Part shown: piece after piece, positions 1-8,496 of the stretch
Position numbering within the stretch: the first letter of the stretch is position 1
Layout of the letters: the number at the start of each line of letters is the position of its first letter
From: Edaphobacter sp. 4G125
GTDB taxonomy: Bacteria > Acidobacteriota > Terriglobia > Terriglobales > Acidobacteriaceae
NCBI RefSeq assembly: GCF_014274685.1
Contig: NZ_CP060393.1
Coordinates: 2,353,501-2,417,500, forward strand
DNA: 64,000 nt
Direction: 5' to 3'
Position numbers and translations under genes: made by a program
The notes under the pieces: model-generated
Database searches by the model: none
What the model saw: only the letters and a program-made list of their open reading frames with translations
What the model was told of the DNA's origin: nothing

Positions 1-1265
1 ACAGGGTTTTTTGTGCCAGCCTTCTTCATCGATTGAAGAATCTGCCCGGGAAGAGCACCAATGTATGTCCGGCGATGGCCGCGAATTTCGGCTTCATCAC
101 GCACGCCACCCAGCGACATGCGAACAAACTTACGACCGGTTGCCTTGGCAATCGACATCCCGAGAGAGGTTTTTCCAACGCCTGGAGGCCCAACGAAGCA
201 CAGAATGGAGCCTTTCGGGTTCTTCACCAACTGACGGACTGCGAGAAATTCAAGAATGCGTTCCTTGATCTTTTCCAGCCCATAGTGGTCTTCGTTCAGA
301 ATATTTTCTGCATGCTCAATCGAACGAATTTCTTTGGAGCGCTTCTTCCACGGCACGGCCAGAAGCCAATCCAAATAGTTTCGCGAAACCGTAGACTCGG
401 CCGACATGGGAGGCATCGCTTCCAGCTTCTTCAATTCCTGGAGCGACTTCTCCTGAACATCCTTCGGCATACCGGCGGCTTCGATCTTCTTTCGCAGATC
501 GTCAAACTCCGACTTTTCGCCGCGCCCAAGCTCTTTCTGGATAGCCTTAATCTTCTCGTTGAGGTAGTACTCTTTCTGCGCCTTTTCCATCTGGCGCTTT
601 ACGCGCGACTGGATGGTGCGGTCCATGTTCAGCTTTTCGATTGCCAGGTCAAGCACATCGGCCACCCGCGCCAGACGCTGCTCCGGATCAAAGACCTCCA
701 GGAGCTGCTGCTTCTCCTCGATCGGAAGCTGTAGATTGGCAGCGATCGTGTCGGCGAGTTTGGAGGGCTCGTCCAGGCGAACGCTGGCGGCCATCGTCTC
801 ATAGTTCAAAGACTGCTGCAGCTTAACGTACTGCTCGAACAAGGAATGAACCCGCTGCATCAGCTGTTCGACCTGTGGCGTCGCCTCGAGTTGTGTTTTG
901 CCCGTACGAACAGTGGCAACAAAGAAACCGTCGGAGTCATTGACCTCTACAGAGCGGGCTCGCTCGACACCCTCGACCAGAACCTTGATATTGCCGTCGG
1001 GCATCTTGACGCTCTGTACGATGTTACCGATTGTTCCGGTGGCATAAATATCGTCGGCTGTCGGCTCATCGACCGAGGCGTCATGCTGCGTTGCTAAAAA
1101 GATCTTGCGATCCCCGGAGAGCGCTTCTTCCAATGCTCTTACACTGGATTCGCGACCAACGACGAACGGCGTCATCATGTGAGGAAAGATGACCATGTCA
1201 CGGATCGGCATCATCGGAAGTTTCTGGGTGCTGCCGCTGAGAGTTTCTTTGGTTGCGTTGCTCAT
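1..1265 (-). CDS. lon: ATP-dependent protease Lon, N-terminal part (cut by window edge)
   Basis: Lon is a cytoplasmic AAA+ serine protease that degrades misfolded and regulatory proteins. The reading frame opens with an ATG (MSNATKETLSG) and stays open for 421 codons to the first base of the window, so the gene is truncated by the window and not by mutation. Visible parts are the N-terminal LON substrate-binding domain (LPMMPIRDMVIFPHM near residues 17-31), a helical linker containing EYYLNEKIKAIQKELG, and the start of the AAA+ module with a Walker A motif GPPGVGKTSLG near residue 356. Walker B and the Ser-Lys protease domain lie outside. It is downstream of clpX and a methyltransferase gene on the same strand, separated from the latter by about 110 bp that could hold its own promoter. 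Identification is firm. Confidence 0.95.
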   Translation of the reverse strand, partial: MSNATKETLSGSTQKLPMMPIRDMVIFPHMMTPFVVGRESSVRALEEALSGDRKIFLATQHDASVDEPTADDIYATGTIGNIVQSVKMPDGNIKVLVEGVERARSVEVNDSDGFFVATVRTGKTQLEATPQVEQLMQRVHSLFEQYVKLQQSLNYETMAASVRLDEPSKLADTIAANLQLPIEEKQQLLEVFDPEQRLARVADVLDLAIEKLNMDRTIQSRVKRQMEKAQKEYYLNEKIKAIQKELGRGEKSEFDDLRKKIEAAGMPKDVQEKSLQELKKLEAMPPMSAESTVSRNYLDWLLAVPWKKRSKEIRSIEHAENILNEDHYGLEKIKERILEFLAVRQLVKNPKGSILCFVGPPGVGKTSLGMSIAKATGRKFVRMSLGGVRDEAEIRGHRRTYIGALPGQILQSMKKAGTKNP

Positions 1266-1378
1266 TGTCCTCCCGATTAGACGCATAGAGAGATGCAAGG
1301 ATGCATCCCTACAGTATCCGCCTCAGCTGATTGTAACGCCTGATTTTTGGGAGTGTTCAGATTTATAGTGTCCGAATC

Positions 1379-2272
1379 TCAGAAGCTCTTATTTACAACA
1401 CGGAAGTGCGGCGCCGATTTCAGGCGAGCCTCTATTTGTGATACATCCCTCACATAAAGCGTATTGTTTCCTCCCTTATTTTTTGACGGGATTGGAGTGA
1501 GGGAGCGGGTCACAGGATTGTAGGTACAAGGACTAAAGCCATTTGCTGATAGACATTCATGGACAGAGCGTTCATTCTCATTCAATCCGGTTTCAGAACC
1601 ATTCATTTCGACGATGAGGCCGAGTAAAGAGGGATTTTTAAGAGTCAAGGTCGAGCCAGCAATGACCTCTGATTCCCATCCCTCGACGTCTATTTTGATG
1701 AGTTGAGGGACTTTGTTTTGGAGAACCATGTCGAGAGAAGACACCCGAACATTGATCGACGGGCCATCATAGTGAACATCGTCGATTACCTTGTTCATTG
1801 TGTCTCGGCTGGAAGTGAATCGCAAGATGGCTTCTTTGCTGCCAAGTCCAATATTATGAGCTGCAACTTTATCGGAGACACTGTTTATCCGAATATTAGC
1901 GCATAGTTTTTCAAACGTTTGTGGGATCGGTTCCACGGAGATGACCGTTGAGCCAATGGCTCCAGCGGCAAGCACAGTGTAAATTCCAGCATTTGCGCCC
2001 ACATCGACAAAGAGATCGTCAGCTCGTAGCAAGTGAAGAAGAAAGGCACAATCGAAAAAGTCGCTAAGTCCGGTATAGATGTTTTGCGTAACCCCCGTCA
2101 TTCCTGGGGAGGCAATAAAAACGGTGTCGTTGACAAAGGGCACAATAACAGGCCCCGGAACGAGACGACTTCCGACCTGCCACTTTGCATAGCGCAGGAG
2201 GGATCCTCGACGATCTGAATTGTTCAGCGGATGTTGAATAATGTACTGGAGCGTGCCAAGCAATTGCTTCAC
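1379..2272 (-). CDS. FkbM family SAM-dependent methyltransferase
   Basis: A 297-residue class I methyltransferase of the FkbM type, a family that O-methylates sugars or other small hydroxylated substrates; the substrate here cannot be told. The SAM-binding glycine loop is VDVGANAGIYTV near residues 89-100, followed by the acidic residue in VISVEPIPQTFEKL; the FkbM signature IKIDVEGWE lies near residue 193. No signal peptide or membrane segment is seen. It starts about 20 bp after the clpX stop on the same strand, so it may be read through from clpX. Its DNA looks visibly more A/T-rich than the flanking protease genes, and no glycan-biosynthesis gene is nearby, so this may be an acquired gene placed between clpX and lon. 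Confidence 0.85.
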   Translation of the reverse strand: MKQLLGTLQYIIQHPLNNSDRRGSLLRYAKWQVGSRLVPGPVIVPFVNDTVFIASPGMTGVTQNIYTGLSDFFDCAFLLHLLRADDLFVDVGANAGIYTVLAAGAIGSTVISVEPIPQTFEKLCANIRINSVSDKVAAHNIGLGSKEAILRFTSSRDTMNKVIDDVHYDGPSINVRVSSLDMVLQNKVPQLIKIDVEGWESEVIAGSTLTLKNPSLLGLIVEMNGSETGLNENERSVHECLSANGFSPCTYNPVTRSLTPIPSKNKGGNNTLYVRDVSQIEARLKSAPHFRVVNKSF

Positions 2273-2292
2273 TGCTTACTCCATGATCTAGA

Positions 2293-3579
2293 TTACCCAG
2301 CCTTCTCCAGCAACATCGGGACTGTCAGATCGCGATTCTTGACCATCGTCTCGGTAATTGCGATCTCTTTAACCTTTTTGTTTCCCGGAACATGATACAT
2401 CAGGTCGAGCATCAGCTCTTCGATAATCATGCGCAGGCCGCGAGCCCCGACTTTACGCATCAGGGCCTCGCGAGCGATGGCTCGAGCGGCCTCGTCCGTG
2501 AAGGTTACCTTGACACCCTCGAAGTCAAACAGCTTTGCGTACTGTTTCAGGATCGCGTTTTTTGGTTTCGTCAGGATCTCGATCAGTGCCGCTTCATCCA
2601 GTTCGTCCAGAATTCCCATGACGGGGAGCCGTCCGACGAACTCCGGGATCAAGCCATATTTCAGCAGGTCCTGAGGCTCCGCCTGACGTAGCAGCTCAGC
2701 ATCACGCTGGGCGCGAATCGGCATCACGTCGCTTTCCTTCGCCTCAGTTTCCTGCACGGCCTTGAAGCCGAGCGCCTTCTTGCCGACTCGTCTGCCGATG
2801 ACCTTTTCGAGTCCGACAAAGGCCCCACCGCAGATGAAGAGGATATTGGTGGTATCGACCGCCGTGAACTCTTGGTGCGGGTGCTTACGTCCACCCTGCG
2901 GCGGAACGTTGGCGACTGTACCTTCCAGAATCTTCAGAAGCGCTTGCTGCACGCCTTCGCCGGAAACGTCGCGGGTAATTGAGGGATTCTCATCCTTGCG
3001 GCCGATCTTATCGATCTCGTCGATATAGATGATCCCGCATTGGGCACGCGCCACGTCTCCATCAGCGGCTTGTAGCAACTTCAGAATGATGTTCTCCACG
3101 TCTTCACCGACGTAACCGGCCTCGGTTAGCGTGGTGGCGTCGACGATCGCGAAGGGGACGTCCAGCATCTTGGCCAGAGTATGCGCCAGAAGTGTCTTGC
3201 CCGAGCCAGTGGGGCCTACCAGCAGGATATTCGACTTCGCCAGCTCTACATCGTTGCCGCGGGTCTTGTTCATCTGGATGCGCTTGTAATGGTTGTAGAC
3301 CGCGACAGCCAGCTTCTTCTTGGTCGTCTCCTGACCGATCACATACTCATCCAGAAATGCCTTGACCTCCTGCGGTTTGGGCAGGTGGGCAGGAGCCGCT
3401 CCGGGGGCGGCCTCGGTGCGGTCATCTTCCAGAATCGAATTGCAGACCGCAACGCACTCGTCGCAGATGTAGGCTCTGGGGTAATCGGATGGAGATGAGA
3501 TAAGTTTCGCTACGGCATCCTGCGACTTATGGCAAAACGAGCAGCGAAGCGATTCCTCTGAGCCTCGAGAAGTTTTCAT
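2293..3579 (-). CDS. clpX: ATP-dependent Clp protease ATP-binding subunit ClpX
   Basis: ClpX is the hexameric unfoldase that feeds substrates to ClpP. The 428-residue protein has the N-terminal zinc-binding domain (Cys13, Cys16, Cys39, Cys42), a Walker A motif GPTGSGKT at 122-129, Walker B and the following [10 protein letters not shown] segment, the RKHPHQEF pore region, and the GRLPVM sensor region. Length is normal for the family. It follows clpP with a terminator between them, so clpX probably has its own promoter in the gap of about 160 bp. The order tig-clpP-clpX-(lon) is the classical bacterial one, here with an FkbM gene inserted before lon. Confidence 0.98.
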   Translation of the reverse strand: MKTSRGSEESLRCSFCHKSQDAVAKLISSPSDYPRAYICDECVAVCNSILEDDRTEAAPGAAPAHLPKPQEVKAFLDEYVIGQETTKKKLAVAVYNHYKRIQMNKTRGNDVELAKSNILLVGPTGSGKTLLAHTLAKMLDVPFAIVDATTLTEAGYVGEDVENIILKLLQAADGDVARAQCGIIYIDEIDKIGRKDENPSITRDVSGEGVQQALLKILEGTVANVPPQGGRKHPHQEFTAVDTTNILFICGGAFVGLEKVIGRRVGKKALGFKAVQETEAKESDVMPIRAQRDAELLRQAEPQDLLKYGLIPEFVGRLPVMGILDELDEAALIEILTKPKNAILKQYAKLFDFEGVKVTFTDEAARAIAREALMRKVGARGLRMIIEELMLDLMYHVPGNKKVKEIAITETMVKNRDLTVPMLLEKAG

Positions 3580-3679
3580 AAATGCGACAGCTCCTGTTGG
3601 TACAACACGACCAACCTTCTGTTAATGATTTTACACCGGTTTGGATCGGAGAACGGTTCAGCGAAGGTACCACAGAGGG

Positions 3680-3723
3680 TGCAGAAAAACGAAGGCCCTG
3701 AGCCTGAGGGGGCGGGGCCTTCG
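3680..3723 (-). terminator. Rho-independent terminator after clpP
   Basis: A perfect 9-bp stem pairs 3690-3698 (CGAAGGCCC on the plus strand) with 3715-3723. Read on the minus strand the hairpin is followed by a run of five T. It lies about 20 bp past the clpP stop and would separate clpP transcription from clpX. Confidence 0.8.
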
Positions 3724-3742
3724 CGGGGTGGTATGTGGAGAT

Positions 3743-4333
3743 CTAGGTTCGCGGCCGATCGATGATGTCATCGATAATGCCGTATTCCTTGGCTTGAGGA
3801 GCCGTCATGATGAAGTCGCGCTCCACATCGCGCTCGATCCTCTCCAGCGTCTGACCGGTATTGGCGCTCATCAGCTTGTTGGTGATTTCGCGAATACGCA
3901 GGATTTCGCGCGCGTGAATATCGATATCTGTGGCCTGGCCGCTGAGGCCTCCCATGGAGGGCTGATGAATCAGGATGCGAGAGTTGGGAAGAGCGAACCG
4001 CTTACCCTTTTTACCCGCCATCAGCAGGAATGCGCCCATCGATGCGGCTTGACCGATGCAGAACGTCACTACATCGTTCTTGATGTACTGCATCGTATCG
4101 TAGATCGCCAGACCTGCTGTGATCGATCCGCCAGGAGAGTTGATGTACAGCTGAATGTCCTTCTCCGGGTCTTCGCCGCTGAGGAACAACATCTGCGCAA
4201 TGATGACATTGGCAATGTTGTCGTCAATCGGAGTTCCCAGGAAGATGATGTTGTCACGCAGCAGACGGCTGTAGATGTCGTAGGCGCGTTCGCCCCGGCT
4301 CGTCTGCTCGATCACCATCGGTACAAGTCCCAT
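3743..4333 (-). CDS. clpP: ATP-dependent Clp protease proteolytic subunit ClpP
   Basis: ClpP is the tetradecameric serine peptidase that works with ClpX and ClpC. The protein has 196 residues, a typical length. The catalytic triad is readable: Ser98 in GQAASMGAF, His123 in [10 protein letters not shown] and Asp173 in VERDF; the oxyanion GG lies in NSPGGSI. The chosen start ([15 protein letters not shown]) leaves only a short propeptide-like leader. It lies about 50 bp downstream of tig on the same strand and is followed by a terminator. Only one clpP copy is visible in the window. Confidence 0.98.
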   Translation of the reverse strand: MGLVPMVIEQTSRGERAYDIYSRLLRDNIIFLGTPIDDNIANVIIAQMLFLSGEDPEKDIQLYINSPGGSITAGLAIYDTMQYIKNDVVTFCIGQAASMGAFLLMAGKKGKRFALPNSRILIHQPSMGGLSGQATDIDIHAREILRIREITNKLMSANTGQTLERIERDVERDFIMTAPQAKEYGIIDDIIDRPRT

Positions 4334-4382
4334 AACGCTCTCTTTCTTTTTCAGACCCGCAGTTGAAATCAGAGGTTACGCT

Positions 4383-5810
4383 CTACGAGGCCAACTTTTC
4401 GTAGAGCACGCTTGCAGTCTTCTCGCGTCGCATCTGCTCTCGAATCCGATCGAGGCCACCGTCTTTCGCCAAACGGTCACGGAGTGTCTCCAACGGTTCG
4501 CGAGACTGAAGCGAGAGCATCAAGAGCTCGCGGTCCAAATCTTCCTCGTTGATTGTGACTTTTTCCGCTTCGCCGATCTTATCCAGGATCATCGACGCCT
4601 TGACTTCATTCAGCGCCTGATCGCGCTGAGCGGCGCGCAGACGTTCGAAGTCGAGACGGCGCATCTCTTCCGCCGACATCCCCTGCTGCGCCAGCGCACG
4701 CAGGCCGCGATCCAGACGGGCATCCACTTGCTGCTGCACGAACGATTCGGGAATAGGGAACTGGAACTTCTGCACCAGCTCATCCAGCATCTTGTCGCGA
4801 GTCTGGCTCTCGAGTGCACTCTTCTTGCGGTCCGCAGCCATCTCGCGCAGCTTGGCCTCGAAATCGTCCCAAGTCTCATAGTTTCCGAGCTGCTTGGCAA
4901 ACTCCGCATCCCGCTCCGGATAGGTCTTACGCTTGATGGCCTTAACGGTCACGTCGTAAGCAACTGTCTGACCTGCCAGACGGGGCTCGCCAAACTCAGC
5001 CGGATACGCTACTTCAAAGCTCATCTCCTGACCGGGCTTTGTTCCACGCAGGGCATCATTGAATGCGGGCAGGGTGTTCTTACCGCCAATCTCAACCAGC
5101 ACATCTTCGCCGGTGATGGGTTCGGTCTTCGAAGCGTTCTCGGCGCCTTCTTCTGTCACGGTCTGTGCCAGGTCCTTAACTTCGCCCTTAAACTGAATCT
5201 CGGCCCAGTCGCCGTCGACTAAGGGACGATCTTCCTCAACGGTTTCGACGGTGGCGTGGCTGTCGAGAACACGGCTCAACTCGGCCTGGTATTCATCCTC
5301 GGTCAAAGTCACATCGGGACGGGCGATCTTCACATTGTCGTAGCCGTCGACAGAAAACTCGGGCGCGACCTCAAAGGCTGCCTTGAAGCGCAGCGGCTCA
5401 CCGTCATGGAGCTGCAAATCGAGAAGCTGGGGCTGCGAGATCGGGCTCAGCTTCTGCTCGTCGATGGCCTTGCGGAAACGTTCGGAGACCAGTGTCTCCA
5501 GCACTTCCTGGCGAACCTCTTTGGCAAACTTCGAGCGCACCAGCGACTCGGGAACCTTGCCTGCGCGAAATCCGGGAATCCGCGCCAGCTTCTGGTAGCG
5601 CTTGACGACATTCTTGAATGCTTTGGAAACCTCGTCTGCCTCCACCTCGACCGAAATCTCTTTCGTCAGTTCAGGATTCAGCGTCGGGCCATGCTGATGG
5701 GTGTGGTCATGATCATGGTCGTGGGCGTGCGTGTGGGCCGCCTCGGGGTGCTGCTCGGCAGCATTGTTGGTCTCAGTGGTCTCTGTCGGGGTCAAATCCA
5801 TGCCTTCCAA
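4383..5810 (-). CDS. tig: Trigger factor with His-rich N-terminal extension
   Basis: Trigger factor is the ribosome-associated chaperone and peptidyl-prolyl isomerase that meets nascent chains. The usual N-terminal ribosome-binding domain starts near residue 45 (LTKEISVEVEADEV), with the ribosome-contact signature at GFRAGKVP (family G-F-R-x-G-K-x-P). A central FKBP-like domain (GDWAEIQFKGEV... GTKPGQEMSFEV) and the helical C-terminal chaperone domain follow. The protein is 475 residues, longer than usual (about 430-450), because of an N-terminal extension with nine His between residues 21 and 40, alternating with Asp and Thr. The start could be Met1 or Met4; either keeps the His cluster. It is the first gene of the tig-clpP-clpX-lon cluster. 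Confidence 0.96.
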   Translation of the reverse strand: MEGMDLTPTETTETNNAAEQHPEAAHTHAHDHDHDHTHQHGPTLNPELTKEISVEVEADEVSKAFKNVVKRYQKLARIPGFRAGKVPESLVRSKFAKEVRQEVLETLVSERFRKAIDEQKLSPISQPQLLDLQLHDGEPLRFKAAFEVAPEFSVDGYDNVKIARPDVTLTEDEYQAELSRVLDSHATVETVEEDRPLVDGDWAEIQFKGEVKDLAQTVTEEGAENASKTEPITGEDVLVEIGGKNTLPAFNDALRGTKPGQEMSFEVAYPAEFGEPRLAGQTVAYDVTVKAIKRKTYPERDAEFAKQLGNYETWDDFEAKLREMAADRKKSALESQTRDKMLDELVQKFQFPIPESFVQQQVDARLDRGLRALAQQGMSAEEMRRLDFERLRAAQRDQALNEVKASMILDKIGEAEKVTINEEDLDRELLMLSLQSREPLETLRDRLAKDGGLDRIREQMRREKTASVLYEKLAS

Positions 5811-5922
5811 TCGGTCGCGTGAAAATTGTGCGGCAGCCGCTCACTCGCGCTGCGTGGCACGCGCCTCAGTTATTACTGTACGAGGCTTGGTTGCGGAGGG
5901 TCAAACTGGCTCAACAAGCTGT

Positions 5923-7215
5923 TTATGGTTGGTCCTGCTTTGGGGGATTCAATGAGAAAATCTCCAGACGTATGCTCCACGAGGCTGACTGGCCCGGTTG
6001 CAGGACCGCCATCCCCGTATCTTCATCCTTTGGCCACTCTCTACCAAACGGATCGTCATAGTTGAATCGTGGCTCGAGCATGACAAAATCCCCATTCATA
6101 GGAGATTCCACATGGATGGCCTTAATGGAAGGGCTTAGCATTGTGATCCGCAGCCCATAGTCGTTGATCGGATCACGCATCTCCAGCACAGGGCCGCTAT
6201 CCAGCGGAGCCTGCTTCAAGTGCACGAAGGTATCGTTTAGAGAGAGGTCTTTCAGCGCTGTCCCGGAGCGCGAGCTGAAGTCGTACTTCGATCCCTCCAC
6301 CGATAAAAGACGGCCCGTTGGAAGGCCGGACTTCGAGTCCCGGATCTCTTCCCGCATAGTACTGGGTAACCGCAACAAAATGGCTCCACGATCTCCGTTG
6401 AGTACGGCAAATCTTGGTCTCCAACCAATGCCAACCGGCTCTGGAGCTTGACCCGTATTGGTTGCGATGATCTTCATCTCGAGGGCACGGCTGCTCATCT
6501 GCACGCTGGTACGGATCTGCATATGCGACGGCCACGCACCGTCGAAGTTCCTGGCATCGTAGATTGCCTCAGCTTCTCCACCATCAGGCATGATGTTTGT
6601 CTTCGAACTGGTGGACGGCATCGCTAACAGCAGTCCGCCTGAGGCAATCGAAGTTCTATTTCCGGGTAGGTGAAGAGTTGTGTTTTGCCAGCCTACGTTG
6701 AGAGAGTCTCCCGAGAGCGTTCCAAAGATGTTGCCAGCCCAGGGAGCTTCGATTGCGCCTCCCATGGCGAGACTCGCCGCTCCGTGAACATCGTCGTCTG
6801 TCCCGCTCATGGCTTTCGCGGCATCCGCAAGGGATGGCGAAGCCAGCAAGCTGACCCGACCTTTTTTAGGAAGGATCGCGGTCAGTTGCAGCAGATTCAT
6901 GCCGCGTCCCGGGAGCAGGGTGGCCGATAGAAACTCCGGAACAGTATTGCCTTCAATCGGCAAACGTTCGAGCACCAAGGCATCCTGTCCTCCAGGCTGC
7001 GGAGCCGGTGGTTCGTGAGGCTGGGATGAGTGGCGGAGATTGGATTTGAGCTGAGCAAAACGTCCTCGCGTGTGAGCTCGCCAGCCGATGGCTAGCCCGA
7101 TGACAAGGAGCACGATCACCACAATCGTCAAAGCGCCTGAACGAAGAATCGCCTCTTGCCACAGCCGTCTTAAGGAACCCATCAACCGCTCTCTCACATG
7201 CTCAAAATACATCAT
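5923..7215 (-). CDS. Membrane-anchored aldose 1-epimerase-like (mutarotase-fold) protein
   Basis: A 430-residue protein with one N-terminal membrane segment (LTIVVIVLLVIGLAIGW, about residues 29-45), a Pro-rich linker, and a large extracytoplasmic domain. Several phrases match the galactose mutarotase-like fold: GIGWRPRFAV (compare the GIGWHPYF region), LNDTFVHLK, and near the end ESPMNGDFVMLEPRFNYDDPF, which resembles the family's C-terminal substrate-binding block with its catalytic Glu. Family membership is therefore likely, but sugar epimerase activity is not shown, and the His normally seen in the GIGWHPYF block is Arg here. A shorter start at Met12 is possible. The gene lies upstream of tig on the same strand and divergent from the uracil-DNA glycosylase gene. 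Confidence 0.6.
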   Translation of the reverse strand: MMYFEHVRERLMGSLRRLWQEAILRSGALTIVVIVLLVIGLAIGWRAHTRGRFAQLKSNLRHSSQPHEPPAPQPGGQDALVLERLPIEGNTVPEFLSATLLPGRGMNLLQLTAILPKKGRVSLLASPSLADAAKAMSGTDDDVHGAASLAMGGAIEAPWAGNIFGTLSGDSLNVGWQNTTLHLPGNRTSIASGGLLLAMPSTSSKTNIMPDGGEAEAIYDARNFDGAWPSHMQIRTSVQMSSRALEMKIIATNTGQAPEPVGIGWRPRFAVLNGDRGAILLRLPSTMREEIRDSKSGLPTGRLLSVEGSKYDFSSRSGTALKDLSLNDTFVHLKQAPLDSGPVLEMRDPINDYGLRITMLSPSIKAIHVESPMNGDFVMLEPRFNYDDPFGREWPKDEDTGMAVLQPGQSASWSIRLEIFSLNPPKQDQP

Positions 7216-7272
7216 TCCAAAGTACCACCTGCTAAAGGGGTGAATATTCAGCTAACGTTTCGCGCAGCTATC

Positions 7273-7995
7273 ATGGAAGAAGTGAAACGTTCCACTCAAC
7301 CGGTTCTGCCGCCTGCTCTTCTGCGTGTCCAGCAGGCCATTACCTCCTGTGAGAGATGCACACGCCTCCGCAATTACTGCAAAGGAATTGCCGAGACCAA
7401 GCGTCGTGCCTACCAGGATCAGACTTATTGGGCGCGTCCAGTGGCAGGTTTTGGAGACCCGCGAGCGCGCGTCCTGATCCTCGGCCTTGCGCCAGGGGCC
7501 CACGGAGCTAATCGCACCGGTCGCCCGTTTACAGGAGATGGCTCCGGCTACTTCATGTATCCCGTACTCCATGAAACTGGATTCGCCAACCAGCCCCAGG
7601 GCACTTCCCGCGACGATGGACTGAAGTTGCGCCATGCCTGGATCGCCTCGGTTGTTCGCTGCGCTCCCCCTGGAGACAAGCCCACGCCCCAGGAGATTCG
7701 GAACTGCGCTCCGCATCTCGCTGCCGAAATCGAAGAATTGAAGCAGCTGCGGGTCGTTGTCTGTCTTGGCAAAATCGGCTTTGATGGCTACCTTGCATAC
7801 CTGCTATCAAAAGGAATCATCGAACGCAAATCGGCTTACAAGTTTGCTCACGGAGCGCATTATGTATTGCCGAATGGGATGCACCTGCTATGCAGTTACC
7901 ATCCTTCGTTGCGCAACACGAACACGGGTCGGTTAGATAGCGCGATGTTCACCCGCATTTTCATCCAGGCCAGGGAATTAGCAGGCCTCAAATAA
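7273..7995 (+). CDS. Uracil-DNA glycosylase, family 5 (UdgB-like)
   Basis: Removes uracil and other deaminated bases from DNA. The N-terminal part carries Cys residues (CERCTRLRNYC) expected to ligand a 4Fe-4S cluster, the active-site motif A is GLAPGAHGANRTGRPFTGDGSG in shortened form GLAPGAHGANRTG, and the C-terminal motif is CSYHPSLRN. The Ala in place of the catalytic acid after GLAPGA is the hallmark of family 5. An upstream ATG at 7198 would overlap the divergent membrane-protein gene; the ATG used here gives 240 residues and leaves a normal intergenic space, so it is preferred. Nothing in the neighbourhood suggests a dedicated repair operon. Confidence 0.88.
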   Translation: MEEVKRSTQPVLPPALLRVQQAITSCERCTRLRNYCKGIAETKRRAYQDQTYWARPVAGFGDPRARVLILGLAPGAHGANRTGRPFTGDGSGYFMYPVLHETGFANQPQGTSRDDGLKLRHAWIASVVRCAPPGDKPTPQEIRNCAPHLAAEIEELKQLRVVVCLGKIGFDGYLAYLLSKGIIERKSAYKFAHGAHYVLPNGMHLLCSYHPSLRNTNTGRLDSAMFTRIFIQARELAGLK

Positions 7996-8097
7996 TCTAC
8001 GAAACTCCCGAAAGCCAACCCAGATCCCGATCGTCGAATCCTACCAAGGCAGTGTGAGTTGTAAAGAAAGTAGACATTCCACAAAGAGGAACCCTGC

Positions 8098-8427
8098 ATG
8101 AGTGCGAAAAACTATTGGCTGGCTTTTGGAATCGGGGTCTCGGCGGGTGCGGCAATTGCCTTGCTTTATGCTCCCCAGAGTGGCGCCAGGACGCGCAGAA
8201 AGCTACGCAAAGGCGTCGAAGAAGCGGGAGATTATTTGCAGGATGCGGGCGACTATCTCAAGGCTCAGGCAGAGCGGTTCGGCGACGAAGCCCAGGATGC
8301 GATTAAGCGGGCTCGGAATCAGGCATCACACCTGGTAGACCGGGCAGGCGACAGGGCCAGCGATGTCGTCGGTTCCGTCTCCGAGGTTGTCAACAGCGCA
8401 GTGAAATCGGCTAAGGCGCGCGTCTAA
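8098..8427 (+). CDS. YtxH domain protein
   Basis: A 109-residue small membrane-associated protein. The N-terminus is a single hydrophobic segment with small residues (LAFGIGVSAGAAIALLYAP, residues 8-26), directly followed by SGARTRRKLRKG, the typical YtxH pattern. The rest is a charged amphipathic helix with 11-residue-like periodicity (AGDYLKAQAERFGDEAQDAI), similar to stress-related LEA-like helices. Function is not established for this family; a role in general or envelope stress is often assumed. A GAGGAA-type ribosome site precedes the ATG. The gene ends at a strong terminator. Confidence 0.8.
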   Translation: MSAKNYWLAFGIGVSAGAAIALLYAPQSGARTRRKLRKGVEEAGDYLQDAGDYLKAQAERFGDEAQDAIKRARNQASHLVDRAGDRASDVVGSVSEVVNSAVKSAKARV

Positions 8428-8445
8428 AAGATTGGCAGGAAAACA

Positions 8446-8474
8446 ACAACGCCCCGGTTGTCCCGGGGCGTTGT
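8446..8474. terminator. Terminator hairpin between ytxH and clpC
   Basis: A perfect 12-bp stem pairs 8446-8457 (ACAACGCCCCGG) with 8463-8474, around a 5-nt loop. It lies between two convergent genes (ytxH on plus, clpC on minus) and can act on both. The T-tracts are weak on both strands, so termination efficiency is uncertain. Confidence 0.75.
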
Positions 8475-8496
8475 CGTTGGGTGGTCTGAACCTGAA

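Noticed and set aside
33-734. Long plus-strand frame opposite lon
   Set aside because: It is antisense to a clear Lon reading frame and has no domain-like pattern; it reflects codon bias of the opposite strand.
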